Positions 51,658 through 63,941 of a DNA stretch of 64,000 bases are shown here, one piece after another. Below the pieces are notes generated by a model. The model was not told the origin of the DNA. It searched no databases and was given only the letters and a program-made list of their open reading frames with translations. Source of the stretch: Amaranthus tricolor (lineage: Eukaryota > Streptophyta > Magnoliopsida > Caryophyllales > Amaranthaceae); contig NC_080058.1 of NCBI RefSeq assembly GCF_026212465.1, positions 21,976,109 to 22,040,108 on the forward strand, read 5' to 3'. Made by a program: the position numbers and the translations under genes. Numbering within the stretch: the first letter of the stretch is position 1; each line of letters starts with the position of its first letter.

Positions 51658-53750
51658 CTATTCAGGGCCTTGCCCTTGATCAGTTTGCCATTGATCATAT
51701 AATTCTCTACAATCATTAAGGTATATTTCTAACGCATGTCGTTGACGGGAGTTCAAATCCGCAAGCCGCGTAGGTAGTCTTGCCACTGGAGAGAATCGAC
51801 TGGCCCATTCTTTCGCGAACTGAAAACACAACAGTACAATGTGCGTTATTAAATCATTAAATAAAAGAAACTTGAAAAAAAATTTATAATAAAACTCACT
51901 TAATCACATCTGCTCTGACCAGGACCAGGACCGGAAGCCAGCAATTCGTCTCGGGATATGTACGGGTGCGAGCAAACTCTGAACCATTCAACGTAATTAG
52001 GTTCAGTCTCTGAAGGAACAGTAGCCCGTCGAAGTCCCTGCTCAACAAGGCGGCCACTGTAGGGGAACCTACTCCACGCCTCCACAAATGCAGCAGCAGA
52101 AGAAGGAAAGGTCACGGAGTAGGTTCCGTGTGCCGGTCGAAGAGCCTTGGCTGGTCTCATAGGAGCTGGAGGAATACACTGCACGAACCCAATCTGTCGC
52201 AATGCCCGCTCCGGCAAATACACCTCCACAACATCAAAGCAGGTGATACCCCCGATGACTGTGGTGCGTGGGTGCTCATTCAGCAACGCAGCAGCTCCAC
52301 AATTGTAGGGAGTCCATTCAACCTGCTTACAGGCCAAGTTAAAAAACATATTTCCTACAGATAAAAAACAACATGCATGACAAAATGTAATGTAAAATAC
52401 CTGAGTCTCTGTCATTGAGTCCAGAACCTTGCGGAATGATATCAACCTGTCCAGCTCACGACCTACTTTCTTCGGCGTCCACATCTCCGCCCTAGTCGTG
52501 TTTGGCACATCATCTCGGCGAGGATGAGGGCGGAAAGCGGGGAAGTACTCATAGATCCATGTCTGGAGCAATGTGAGGCATCCAGCAATGGTCTTGCAAC
52601 CAGCCCTAGATGCCATTCCGAGCTGCCTGTACAAGAACGCCAAAGTCACCGCACCCCAAGCCACGTCCTGTTCATCGTCGTTGACGACAACTATCGGGTG
52701 AGGTCGCATGCCAGTCCTGGTCTTATCCGCCAACAAGGTAGAGCCAATGACAGCCATGTAGTACGCTGTGGTCTGGGTATCCAAGGCATGCGACCTATGA
52801 CACAGCCGCATCAGTTCAGCAACGCTTATGCATCCGCTGGTGAATGAACCTTTACGTCGAAGCTCAGACAGAGGCTCGCCGACCAGATTGGTGATACCAA
52901 CCTCCCACTCCGCCTCCGAAGGCTCAGCCGGCAGAGAACCATCAATAGAAATGCCCAATATGCGTTGCACGTCGTGCAACATAATCGTCATCTCTCCCCA
53001 GGGCATGTGAAAGGTGTTCGTATCCGGCTGCCACCTCTCGACGAACGCCGATATCAAAGCAAAGTCGATGTGCTGGTGCATAATGACCGGTAGTCGACCG
53101 AGGGAAGTGGAAGGTAGAAAATCGACTAGCTCAACGGACAAATCCCTCAATCCGATGATGGACTCCACCGGTCTCTTCCTAATACGGCACTCCAGAATCG
53201 GAGGCGTACGCTCGGAGCCGTCATAAATAAGTTTAGCTATGTGCCCGCCATAGCTAGGGATCAGTCGCGTATCTGTCGGCCCCCCGGGCTGGGGTGATGT
53301 CACTAACCAGTCTGTGTTAGTGGACTGTGAGGGCCTGCCCCGTGGCGGCTCATTATCGACAAAACTTCCTCCTGCACGCTCAGATGCGGCGGAAGAACTA
53401 GGGCCGCCACGGGCAAATCTGCCTTCGGGGCCACGAACTATAGTCCACTCCAATGGGGCAGGCTCAGGACCTTGGAACTGAACATCATCAGCATCATTAT
53501 CATCATCACTATAAACCCCCCAACTACTCTGGAGGCTATCAGCCTGGTCATCAAAATGAGTACGCACTTGGTTCAACGTACTCGACCTTTGGGCTTCTCT
53601 GTGTCTGGCCGCCTCTTCCTGCCTAGCCCTCCTAGCAGAACCCGTGACCCCTCTCTCATGCGGGTCCCCTCTGAGTAAGGTAGGCCTAGAACTATTACCT
53701 CTCAAGAATTGCCTAAAGAAACCCTTTCCTTTTCCTTGATTACCAGCCAT
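51658..53750 (-). CDS. Plant mobile domain (PMD) protein carried by MULE-D
   Basis: A 616-codon open frame (53750-51900) starts MAGNQGKGKGFFRQFLRG. After a polar N-terminus (about 1-190) it gives LPSTSLGRLPVIMHQHIDFALISAFVERWQPDTNTFHMPWGEMTIMLHDVQRILG (about 210-265), the PMD signature, and later PERALRQIGFVQCIPP. Residues from VFYITFCHACC to NLACKQ appear to be a 78-nt intron read in frame: CAG/GT at 52400-52402 and AAGCAG at about 52324, and removal restores TETQ-VEWTPY as in relatives. A further minus-strand exon at 51819-51658 (FAKEWASRF...QGQGPE, stop) has a good acceptor but no clear donor, because TAA precedes GTGAGT at about 51900. The best relative in this window is the PMD gene of MULE-1. 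It is convergent with the OTU gene. Confidence 0.8.
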
Positions 53751-54150
53751 TTTCTACAATTTTTTACGGTTTCATTCAATATTATAAATAATAATATTTC
53801 TAAATACATAATAATCATAAATAAAATATGGAAAAAAATAACAAAAAAAAAACAAAAAATTATTAACATTTAATTAAAAAAAAATATATACAAAACATAA
53901 ACATATATTTAATAATAAATAAAAATAACAATAACAATAATAATAATAAAATTAATAATAACAACATTAACATATATTTAATAATACAAAATTAACAATC
54001 ACAATAATAATAATAATATTAATAATAATAACATTAACATATATTTAATATTAACAAAAATAACAATACAATAATAATAATAATTAAATTAATAATAATA
54101 AATTTAATAAAATACATACGGAAAAAAAAAAAAAAAAAAAAATTATAGGA

Positions 54151-54459
54151 GTCGCCCAGATCTGGGCGACTCCTTTAATTTTTTTTTTTCGTGATTAAAT
54201 TTAATTACAAATAACTTAATTTATTAATAAAAATCAGGCTTTTTTTTTAAATTTCAAACTTTAAATATATTTTTCCTAAATATAAGGAAAAAATTAAAAA
54301 ACAAAAATTTTTATATATACAAAACATAAACATTTATTTAATAATAAATAAAAATAAAAAAAAAAAAATTATAGGAGTAGATCTGGGCGGCTCGACCCTG
54401 GTTCAGTCGCCTAAAATTAGGCGACTGAACCGGGGTCCAGTCGCCCAGATCTGGGCGAC
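54151..54459 (+). repeat. GTCGC-N10-GCGAC palindromes, MULE-D right
   Basis: Perfect 20-bp palindromes gtcgcccagatctgggcgac at 54151-54170 and 54440-54459, GTCGCCTAAAATTAGGCGAC at 54406-54425, and a degenerate copy near 54374-54393. The last two are again spaced 34 bp with a TGAACCGGGGTCCA linker, as at the left end. Confidence 0.9.
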
Positions 54460-54942
54460 TCCTATAATTTTTTTTTTTTTTTTTTCGTGATTAAATTTAA
54501 TTACAAATAACTTACCTCGATTGATAAATTTCGGATTGAACTTAATTTTTGCTGCCAAATTTTGCTTTTGTATGTTGGTTTTTAGTTGTAGTGAGAGTAT
54601 TTTTAGTGTGATTGTGGTTTATATAGAAAATTTTAGCTTTAATGGCATAATTGTAATTTTTTCAAAAACCAAGGGCAATATGGTAATTTACTAGGGGGGT
54701 GGCGAAAAAATGAAAAGGGTGGCGAATTATAAGGATTGGGAAATGTAATATGCCTCTCACATGCAAAGTCAATGTCCACTTGACGGTTTCTGTCCAGTGG
54801 TAGTCTTTTGAAAACAAAAATAGCATATAAGGTAGTTTTTTGCAAAAAAAAAAAAAAAAAAAAAAAATTAGATTAGGTAGTTTTTTTTTTTTCTAAATGT
54901 GCTATAAATTAAGTAGTTTTTTATAATTTTTCCTAAAAAAAA

Positions 54943-57900
54943 TTCAAAAGGTGAGATTATTGACAGATAATAGAAAATAGGTTAAATATTCACAGCAATT
55001 TTTCCTTCTGTAAATCAGGGTCAAGCACTCCACAACATGTGTTATTGTTTTCGACTTATTATTTGGACCTTCTTTAGCTTCTTTCACGGTAAACAAAAAA
55101 AAGTGTTTGCATCTCCTCCAAAATAAGTTTGTATTTGGTAAATTAGTAATTATAACAGGTGTTGAAACAAATGATGTTAAATCGAAAGAGAGAGAGATGT
55201 AATTGTAAAAAACCTTTTTTCTTAATCTTAAACATTTTGACAAATTCAATCATCATTTCATTTTATTATTTCTAATTTCGTTTTCATTCTGAATTTTATT
55301 CCACTTGTTCCTAATTTCTCAATTTTTTAATTTAATATTTTCTTTCTTTTAGAATAAAATTTTAGGCGTAAATTATAAGTTTTATTTTAATTTAATTATA
55401 TTTGGTAATTTTATTTTTTTCTCTCTCGAAATAATAATAATATTGTACTTTAAATACTAAACCTAGCTAAATTAACTATACTAAAAAAATCTAATATATT
55501 CCTACACTATTTTATGAGTTAAAAATAAATAAATAAATAAATAAATAACGGTTCTAGAAAGTAATGTGAGGTGGCTGAATAGTTTAGGTGTCATGATATT
55601 AGTTTTTTTTCATTTCTTAATTATTTGCCTTATCTCCTAATTACTTACACATGAAGATGAAAATAAATATATTTTACAAGCTTATATCTTCAGCTGCTAC
55701 GTAGAAGTAGGAAAAAAAAAACGAAAATCAGAAAATTAATGTTAATTCATTTACAAATAAAAACTAATTCCTTAAAAATCTCTAAAAGTCCTAGAAAATT
55801 TCCTAAAAATCCTCAAATAATTCCCTAATAATAATATTTAGTATTAATTTAAGAAATTCAAGGGAAGGAAGCTAATTTTGTGCCTAGAAATTCTACAAAT
55901 AAGAAAACCATTAAAAGTGAAATTATTAAGGTATAAATTCTTATATATTATTTAATTACATGAAATTATGCCCCTAAATTTTATATGTGTTTATTTTATA
56001 TAAATTGAATTTTTTGTAAATTTTGGTGATTTAATTCATTGTAAATTAATTTATATGATTTATTCGTTGTAATTCCCCAAAATCGTATAATATAAAATAA
56101 TTTTAATTAAAATAGTAAATCAGTATATTTTTGTACGAAAATTTTTGGTATTAATTTATATATATTATATAAGTTGTGTATCAATTTCGTGAATTATAGT
56201 TGAGTATAAATATTATTATTAAATTTTGCCTAAAAACGCATAAAAATGAGAAAATTCATAATTTGGGTTAAAAATATATAGTTCTGGAAAAATATTTTTT
56301 TTACTGTTAGTGCACATTTATTTTTCATTTAAAAAATTTTAAAGAAATAAATTAACAATCTAAATTGTTTTAATAGGCGAAAAGAAAGAAAAGTGAAAAA
56401 AATGATTAAATTTATTTTACTTTGGTGAATAAAAGAAAATTACAATAATTTATTTAATAATACATAAATTTGTAAAACATATTTTAAATTTTAATCTTAA
56501 TAAAAATATAATTATTCATGTATTTAATCTAAACTAAGCTATTAAGAAATTAATTAAATAAAAAAAATGTAGTTCCTAAAATTTGGATAAATGGCTAGGA
56601 CCTATAATAAACCAAATATCATTTCTAAGATAATTTTTAATATTTATTTATGATGAAACTAATTATTTTATGATTTAAATAAATAGACATTTATATATGA
56701 AATTAATTATTAAGATATTAATAACGTTATTTAAAAGTTATTCTATAAATTAATCCTAAAGACCCATTTAAATCTTATAATAAATAGTTATTTATATATA
56801 AATTAATTGTTATAATTTTGTTACTATTGTATGCATTATTGTAATATTGCATTTGTCTGAAAATAGTAACATGATAATAAAAGGCTTGATAGTAAGAAAA
56901 TGGCAAACTATACTTCCGACATGTAAAAACGTGTATTCCTCTTTTCCTTCTCTCTTAATGAATACGGGTATGATTTGTCCGTCCTCACAACCCCTTCCGA
57001 CCACCACCATCCACCAACGGATGATATAGCTACTATTTCCCATCGTTCTCCTTGTCGTGTGATCATTATATCCTTACCTGTGTCAAATGCAACACCGGCC
57101 CATCCTCTCCTTTCCATACTAACCAGATGAACCAGTGTCATTGGTAGCCCTACTTACTAGCTCACATCCTTCCACAGCTACCCAAAACCCTCCTTCACCC
57201 CCTCCCCTACCCAGAATTTGAACATAAAGTTTTAAAAAATTGATATAATTTTTTAGTGTCAAAATATTTAATTTTTCAGATTTAACTTCTTAACATATAA
57301 AAGATAATTTTTCTTCTTCATCTATTCATAAAGCCCTAACCATGTAACCATAGCACAAATCCAGCGCTAAGATAAATAATAATAATAATAATGATAATAA
57401 TAATAATAATATAATAATAATAGAATACATACAATCAAAGCGCACATAATCCCCCATATTGAGTAACAAGGTCGATAGATATAAGCCTATAATTTTCATA
57501 TATACTAAGGTAACTCCATTAAGCCTTCAAACTTCAAAGTAGACACGCATACATTATACATACAATTTAGTCTTCATCGTCTCATCAGCTTTTACTTATC
57601 ATGCATACACATTCTCGGCCAGTTATGTACCCCGGACATCGTGGATGATAGACCCCGCTGCTTCTCTCACAATAGGCGCAACCATGAACTTCAAATTTCT
57701 TTGGAAAAAAAAACGAGAAAATGTCAAATGGACTGTAATACATTGTGCCACAACAATAAACAAATTAATTGTAGACAAGACAAGTGTTTTAAGAATTATT
57801 CAAAACACATACGAGGTGATATATAGAATTGGATGGATCCAAGCGCACGCAAAAGAGTGCAAAGGCATGATTACGACCATTAACAACTTCTGCAAAAAAA

Positions 57901-58690
57901 CTTTCAACTGGGGCATCAGGATCATCTTTGTTCTTAGCCTTAAAGTTTAAATGACTGATGATATCTGACTTTATGAGACATTTCCCAGTAGGGCCACGCT
58001 TCAAGCTCAAAGTTTGTGCCCTAAATATTCACAGCCATGGAAACAATGGGGTAAATATTGGAAAGAAGAAATTACAGCTAATGATACTCCTTCCGTTCCT
58101 ATCCAATGACACTATGAAAAATATACCAAATTTAAAATGGAATCTGTTAGATTGTTGGACTATTATTTTAGTAAATAATTGCATGGGAACACCAAATTAA
58201 TTATTTGGAAACATTAATATGGTGAATCAACACAGGACACTACAACAAAACATGGAGCCTTTACACACTTTTTTATAGACACAATAAAAAGTGTTAAAAA
58301 AACATAAAACGTTTGTGACTAAGAGTCCAAGACTTTAGCATCATTGTTGTTGTACTACATTCTTTTCTTCTTTTGAATGATTCGGCCAACTTTTTAGTGT
58401 GATTGAAGTTCCATTGCTTATTATGTTTGAAGCTGAATGGTGTTTAGTTTTCGTGATATCATACCGATTGCATTATCACCATTTTTAAAATCCTATGCAC
58501 ATTTGGGAATAAATATACAAAATTTTGAATGATTAGAAGTTATAATTGATTCTAATGTGTATATTGATATTTATTGAACAATCCCTTCAAAGCTTGACAT
58601 GTGCATATAGCTTTTCCATTCACCTTAAAATTTCTGCGCTAGTGCAAGCAAGCAGTTTGATTCTAGCTTGAAACTGATCTCAGGATAACC
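54943..58690. other. AT-rich region with weak features
   Basis: No gene is well supported. Features are an (AAAT)n run at 55519-55547, an (AAT)n run at 57377-57423, and a CACTACAACAAAA sequence at 58238 that matches the end of CACTA elements, without a partner. On the minus strand 57640-57720 (KKFEVHGCAYCERSSGVYHPRCPGYITGREC) and 57840-58010 (RGPTGKCLIKSDIISHLNFKAKNKDDPDAPVESFFAEVV) read like two conserved exons with an intron between, but I do not recognise the protein. Confidence 0.35.
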
Positions 58691-58700
58691 AACCAGTATC

Positions 58701-58905
58701 ATGTTTGTGCTACTTCCGTTTGGATCTCTAGTTAGTCACTTCAATCTGTGGCTATGTTACGTTGTGTCGCTGACTCTGATAATTGTTTCAGACACGAGCA
58801 CATGTCCTTGTGTCAAACCTTACAAAACAATCAATTGTGGTGGAAAAGGAAGTGTCTATACATACAGTGTGTCAAGGGATTCAATACCAGGTCTTGAAGT
58901 ATTGT
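58701..58905 (+). CDS. Unrecognised small ORF with a signal-like start
   Basis: A 68-codon frame begins MFVLLPFGSLVSHFNLWLCYVVSLTLIIVSDTSTCPC, with a hydrophobic start like a signal peptide or anchor, followed by CPCVKPYKTINCGGKGSVYTYSVSRD with three cysteines. TAA ends it, but joining the two sides of the Copia-2 insertion (one AGAAC copy) leaves the frame open past the TAA (GPKSLSNIEQWNLNLYTNF). It may be the first exon or a decayed start of a larger gene. I do not recognise the family. Confidence 0.35.
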
Positions 58906-58935
58906 AAGGTCCTAAAAGTCTAAGCAACATAGAAC

Positions 58936-59108
58936 TGTAGGAAAGTTAACATATTTAGAGATATTTTTATTCTGTATTTATTTTGTCATATATTTTGTTA
59001 CCATTCTTAGTCTCCTAGCTTCTGTATATATTCTGGCTTAAGCCATTGTTCATAATTAATACAAAGAGTATTCAAAACCCTAATTCTCTGATTTATTATT
59101 CCGTTTCA
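58936..59108 (+). repeat. Copia-2 5' LTR
   Basis: TG...CA-bounded. Differs from the 3' LTR by an A in TATTTATTTTG, a G/T and a G/A. Confidence 0.93.
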
Positions 59109-59205
59109 TGGTATCAGAGCCGAAAGGTGATTCCAGGGCTGTCAAACACCTTTTTTGGCTTCATCATTTACCTTTGTTATTCTAAACCTAAACCTTACCT
59201 TACCT

Positions 59206-62200
59206 ATGGCTGATTCTGAAAATCCAGAAAACCAAACTTTAACCATGGCACAAATGGAGCATGTACTCCACTTATTTCAACAGATGAACAAAACCCACAA
59301 ACCTGACCCAGAACCAGAACTTGAACATTCAACACCAGGTCTAAAGGTATCTAAAAAATTAACCTACCACAACTATACAAAATGGTGCAAGCTAATGCAC
59401 ATAGCCTTAGACAGCAGAGGACGACTCAAACACATCATTGCCGCCCCTCCTGCACCTGCAGATCCAAATTACAAAAAATGGAGACAAAGAGACCCGATAG
59501 TTCTTTCATGGATTATCACAAATATTGATTCTGATCTAGTTAATCAATTTTTAGATTACAATACAACATGGGATTTATGGAAGGGTATTGAAACTCTTCT
59601 TGGCAGTGGAAGAGACGAGCTCCAAATTTTTGATCTCAGTACAAGGGCAAGTGCAATAAAACAGAATAATGATACTATTGAGGTTTACTTTAGTAAACTA
59701 AATACCATTTGGAAAGAAATAGATCGGAGGCAGCCGAATCCTATGAAAAGTGATGAGGACATTACCATTTTCAACAAATTCATTCAAACTCAGAGACTGT
59801 ACCAGTTTTTAGCCGGTCTAGATGAATCTCTTGATAAGGAGAGACGAGATTTGATAAATCAAGTGCCTCTTCCAACTTTAGACATGGCTTATGCGGCGGT
59901 TCGAAGGGAGATTTCAAGGCGTGGGATCATGGTCCACATATCATCATTTGGGCATAACCCCTCAGAAATTGGTTGTGGCCTCATCGCACATCACCGGTCG
60001 GAAAAATCGTCACTCCGGCGAGAGGATAGAACAAACTTAAAATGTACTTACTGTGGAGGTTCGAGACACACCAAGGACACTTGTTTCAAGCTCGTAGGCT
60101 ATCCGGATTGGTGGGAAGATCTACAAAAGAAAAAGGCTGCCACCAAGGCACCGGTACACCGGGCCAGCGGCAAAGCCCTTCTCAGTATAGCAGAGATCAC
60201 CGGCGAAGAGGATCACAACCATGGAGGTTTGTATAGGGAGGAAATAATGGAGGATGCTCATGAAAAAGGAACCAGAAATGAGGAAGAAGAGAGAGACCCA
60301 CAATTTAGAGAGAGAAAGGAAAAATTGGCCATAAGTGAGGGAGGGAGTGAAAAATTTCCTTACTTGGCTTTTTATAGTGACACAAACACAAACCCTAACC
60401 CCACCTTCTCAAACCCACGGCCTATTTATAAAAAAAATCAAAACAAAATTTCTTCCTCTTTAAACCTTAAAAATCGGCCCACTCCACAAGCCCAAATACA
60501 ATTCCCAAACCTACATAACTCCATAATTAATAATTCACCTTGGATTTTTGATTGTGGAGTCACCGACACCATGACCTTCGACCCACAAGATTTTACCCAT
60601 CATAAACCCATTCATCGATCTCATATTAAAACTGCTAATAGAGAGTGTGTCCAAGTTCAAAGTGCCGGTTCTGTTCACGTGTCTCCCTCTATGCATTTAA
60701 AAAATTGTTTATTGGTCCCGAGTTTATCACATAAATTACTTTCTGTTAGTCAGCTTACTCGAGAACTTAATTGTACTATTCTTATGACTTCCACTGGTTG
60801 TGTTGTGCAGGATGCTCAGACCGAGACCGTCATTGGACATGGTACTGAACGAGGAGGATTATACTATGTTGATGAGACGACTCCAAAAGGCCAAGCTTTG
60901 CTTGCTCGTGGTTCATCTGATCAACACTTCTGGTTATGGCATCGACGTCTCGGTCATCCTTCCCTAGCTTATTTAAGTTTTTTGTTCCCGTCAGTTAAGA
61001 ATAATATGTTGACTCTTGATTGTGAAACTTGTGTTTTGGCTAAGAGCCGTAGACATTCTTACTTACCGAGTGTTTCTCGTACTAGTACTCCTTTTTCTTT
61101 GATACATTCGGATGTTTGGGGGCCAGCCCCTGTTTTTGCTACTAGTACTTATTCTTATTATGTTCTGTTTGTTGATGATTGCACTCGTATGAGCTGGGTT
61201 TATTTTCTTAAACACAAATCTGAAGTTTTTTCTGTGTTTGTTACCTTTTATAATATGCTTCATACCCAATTTCAAGCCACTCCGAAAATTATACGTTCTG
61301 ATAATGGAGGAGAATTTGTTAACTCCTCTATGAAACGTTTTTTTTCTGATCATGGCATGATACATCAAACCTCTTGCCCATATACTCCTCAACAAAATGG
61401 AGTGGCCGAGCGTAAAAATCGTACTCTTCTCGATATTACTCGGGCTATACTCCTTGAGTCTAATACCCCTGCCTCTTTATGGCCTGAAGCTGTTGCCACT
61501 GCCACTTATCTTACTAACCGTCTACCCTCCAAACCTCTCCATTATAAAACCCCCCTTGCAACCCTAGCCTCTTTTGTTCCTATACCTCCCTCTCATTCTC
61601 TTCAACCTCGTGTCTTTGGATGTGTGGTTTATGTTCATCTTCCTCCACACACTCGAACCAAACTTGAACCCCGGGCTCTTAAGTGTGTATTTGTGGGATA
61701 TGGAATACATCAGAAGGGATACAGGTGTTATGACCCAGTACATAATCGGAAGTATACTACCATGGACTGTGATTTCTTTGAACAGTCTTATTATTATACC
61801 CAGCCTCGTCCTCAGGGGGAGAACACTAGTGATGACTTGAGTTGGTTATTATATCCAGTTACTATTGACCAGGAACCAAAAGAACAAGTAGGTGAAACCA
61901 CTGATGTTGTCACTGAAAACATAGTATCTCCTCTTCAGACTGATCTTCAGATTGATTCTGTCCAACCTACCGAGCATCCAGAGGAGTTACAAGAGGTAAA
62001 TTCTGATGTTCCTGAAATTGTTGAAAGCATTTCTGATAACAATATTGCAGATATGGAGTTGCCACACAGGTATGAGTTGTCGCCTAGGAGTACGAGAGGT
62101 ATACCACCTAAGAGATATGATCTAGAGTTCGAAGCACAGAGATCGAAATATCCTCTTAAAGAAAACAATGACAATCTCTCTCTCACAGCTATTGCCTTTA

Positions 62201-63756
62201 ATGCTGCTCTTTACTCCAATAACATACCAAGAAATATTGAAGAAGCCCTACAGAATCCTAGATGGAAGAAAGCAATGGAAGAAGAAATTTTTACCCTGAA
62301 TAAGAATGAAACTTGGGAAAAATGTAAACTACCAGAAGGAAAGAGAACGGTAGGTTGCAGATGGGTGTACACTATAAAGTATCAAGCAGATGGTACGATT
62401 GAAAGGTTTAAAGCCAGATTAGTAGCTCAAGGGTACACACAAACTTATGGAGTTGATTACTCAGAACCCTTCTCTCCGGTTGCAAAACTTAATACTATCC
62501 GTGTCCTTTTTTTCTATTGTTGCAAATAAGGATTGGCCCTTGCATCAATTCGATGTGAAGAATGCATTTCTCCATGGGAAAATAGAGGAAGAAGTATACA
62601 TGAAAGCTCCTCCAGGGTTCTCAAATAACTATAAGCCAGGAGAAGGGTGTAAGCTCAAAAAGACTCTTTATGGGTTGAAGCAGTCTCCTAGGGCGTGGTT
62701 TGGAAGGTTCACAGCAGCTATGAGGAAGTTTGGGTACAAACAAAGTAACTCAGATCACACTTTGTTTCTTAAACGACGAAAAGGAAAGATCACATGTCTA
62801 ATAATTTATGTAGATGATATGATTATTACTGGAAATGACGAACATGAGATTGATACTTTGAAGAAGCAACTTTTTAGAGAATTCGAAATGAAAGATTTGG
62901 AATAGCTAAAATATTTCCTTGGCATTGAGGTTCTGAGGTCAAAAAAGGGTATCTTTATAAGCCAACGAAAATATATTTTGGATTTGCTTACAGAGACTGG
63001 TATGATTGATTGTAAACCAGCAGAGACTCCGATTGTTACTCATCATGGGTTACAGATGATCGAAGGAGAAAAACTTGCAGATAGGGGACAATACCAGAGG
63101 TTGGTCGGGAAACTTATTTATCTTACTCACACGAGACCAGATATTGCATATGCAGTTAGTGTTGTAAGCAGATTTATGCACCAACCCCAAACTCACCATA
63201 TGGCAGCTGTTATGAGGATTCTAAGGTATCTTAAAGGTACCAGTGGCAGAGGGATATTTTATAAGAAGAATGGGCACTTAGATCTTATTGCCTACACAGA
63301 TGCTGATTGGGCAGGAGACAGAGATGATAGGAGGTCTACATCTGGATACTTTACTCTTATTGGAGGCAATCTAGTTACATGGAAAAGTAAGAAACAGAAA
63401 GTAGTTGCTCTTTCAAGTGCAGAAGCAGAATTCCGGGACATTGCAAAGGGAATAACTGAAGTAATGTGATTAAAGAAGCTCCTAAGTGAGTTAGACTTTC
63501 CGAGAAGACAAACCTGCAGACTTTTTTGCGATAACAAAGCGGCTATTAGCATCTCCGAGAATCCAGTTCAGCATGATAGAACCAAACATGTGGAGATTGA
63601 CAGACATTTTATTAAGGAGAAATTGGAGAATAACATTATCAGCCTTCCTTTTGTCAGATCAAAGGATCAGCTTGCTGATATTCTTACAAAGGCTGTTAGT
63701 TCTGAGGTGTTCGAACAAACACTATGCAAGTTAGGTATCGGTGACCCGAAGACCTA
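59206..63756 (+). pseudogene. Copia-2 gag-pol, broken in reverse transcriptase and RNase H
   Basis: I prefer the ATG at 59206 (MADSENPENQ), since the earlier one at 59155 adds only a leader-like stretch. The frame is open to 62529: gag, CCHC knuckle CTYCGGSRHTKDTC (about residue 280), protease-like FDCGVTDTMTF (about 448), integrase HRRLGH...CETC and HSDVWGP/RSDNGGEF, then the start of the reverse transcriptase. An extra T in a run at about 62508-62514 shifts the frame. The domain continues at 62520-62905 with YVDDMIITG, then a TAG after KDLE (62903-62905) and a TGA after TEVM (63467-63469). RNase H (DADWAGD, DNKAAI) runs on to a stop at 63756. Gag and integrase are intact; the reverse transcriptase could not be made. 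Confidence 0.94.
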
Positions 63757-63769
63757 ACTTGAGGGGGAG

Positions 63770-63941
63770 TGTAGGAAAGTTAACATATTTAGAGATATTT
63801 TTATTCTGTATTTTTTTGTCATATATTTTGTTACCATTCTTAGTCTCCTATCTTCTGTATATATTCTGGCTTAAGCCATTGTTCATAATTAATACAAAGA
63901 ATATTCAAAACCCTAATTCTCTGATTTATTATTCCGTTTCA
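63770..63941 (+). repeat. Copia-2 3' LTR
   Basis: Copy of 58936-59108 with about three differences, next to the polypurine tract. Confidence 0.93.

Larger units (their letters stand above)
49181..54740. mobile_element. MULE-D: transposon with OTU and PMD genes
   Basis: Inverted ends are seen: CGCCACCCCTTTTCATTTTTTCGCCACCCCC-like sequence at 49199-49230 and its inverse at 54690-54725, each followed by a GCAAT/ATTGCC segment. Inside the ends lie GTCGC-N10-GCGAC palindromes. Two genes point toward each other: an OTU-domain protein (plus) and a PMD protein (minus). Outer borders are approximate and no target duplication could be fixed, so superfamily assignment to MULEs rests on the encoded FAR1/MULE-type protein and on the subterminal palindromes. 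Confidence 0.65.
43489..54933. mobile_element. MULE-C: non-autonomous MULE holding nested elements
   Basis: The left end GAAAAATTACAAAAAAACTA and the inverse of the right end GGAAAAATTATAAAAAACTA begin TIRs that stay similar for about 150-200 bp (TCTAATCTAATTT, TGCAAAAA, ACTACC words). Flanks are a 9-bp TAAAAAAAA duplication (43480-43488 and 54934-54942). The paralogous empty site at 43282-43400 independently supports these borders. After removing the copia element and MULE-D only about 1.3 kb is its own, with a CT-rich leader-like stretch (43700-43860) and no transposase. It is therefore a non-autonomous element that served as landing site for others. Confidence 0.8.
58936..63941 (+). mobile_element. 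Copia-2: Ty1/copia retrotransposon
   Basis: LTRs at 58936-59108 and 63770-63941 (173 and 172 bp) run TGTAGGAAAG...CCGTTTCA and differ at about three positions. A perfect AGAAC duplication flanks the element (58931-58935 and 63942-63946). The primer-binding site TGGTATCAGAGC follows the 5' LTR directly, and the polypurine tract TTGAGGGGGAG precedes the 3' LTR. It is related to Copia-1 but older by LTR divergence, and it points the opposite way. Confidence 0.96.

Noticed and set aside
58238..58330. CACTA element end
   Set aside because: CACTACAACAAAA matches the usual end but no inverse partner, 3-bp duplication or transposase was seen nearby, so it is mentioned only within the spacer entry.
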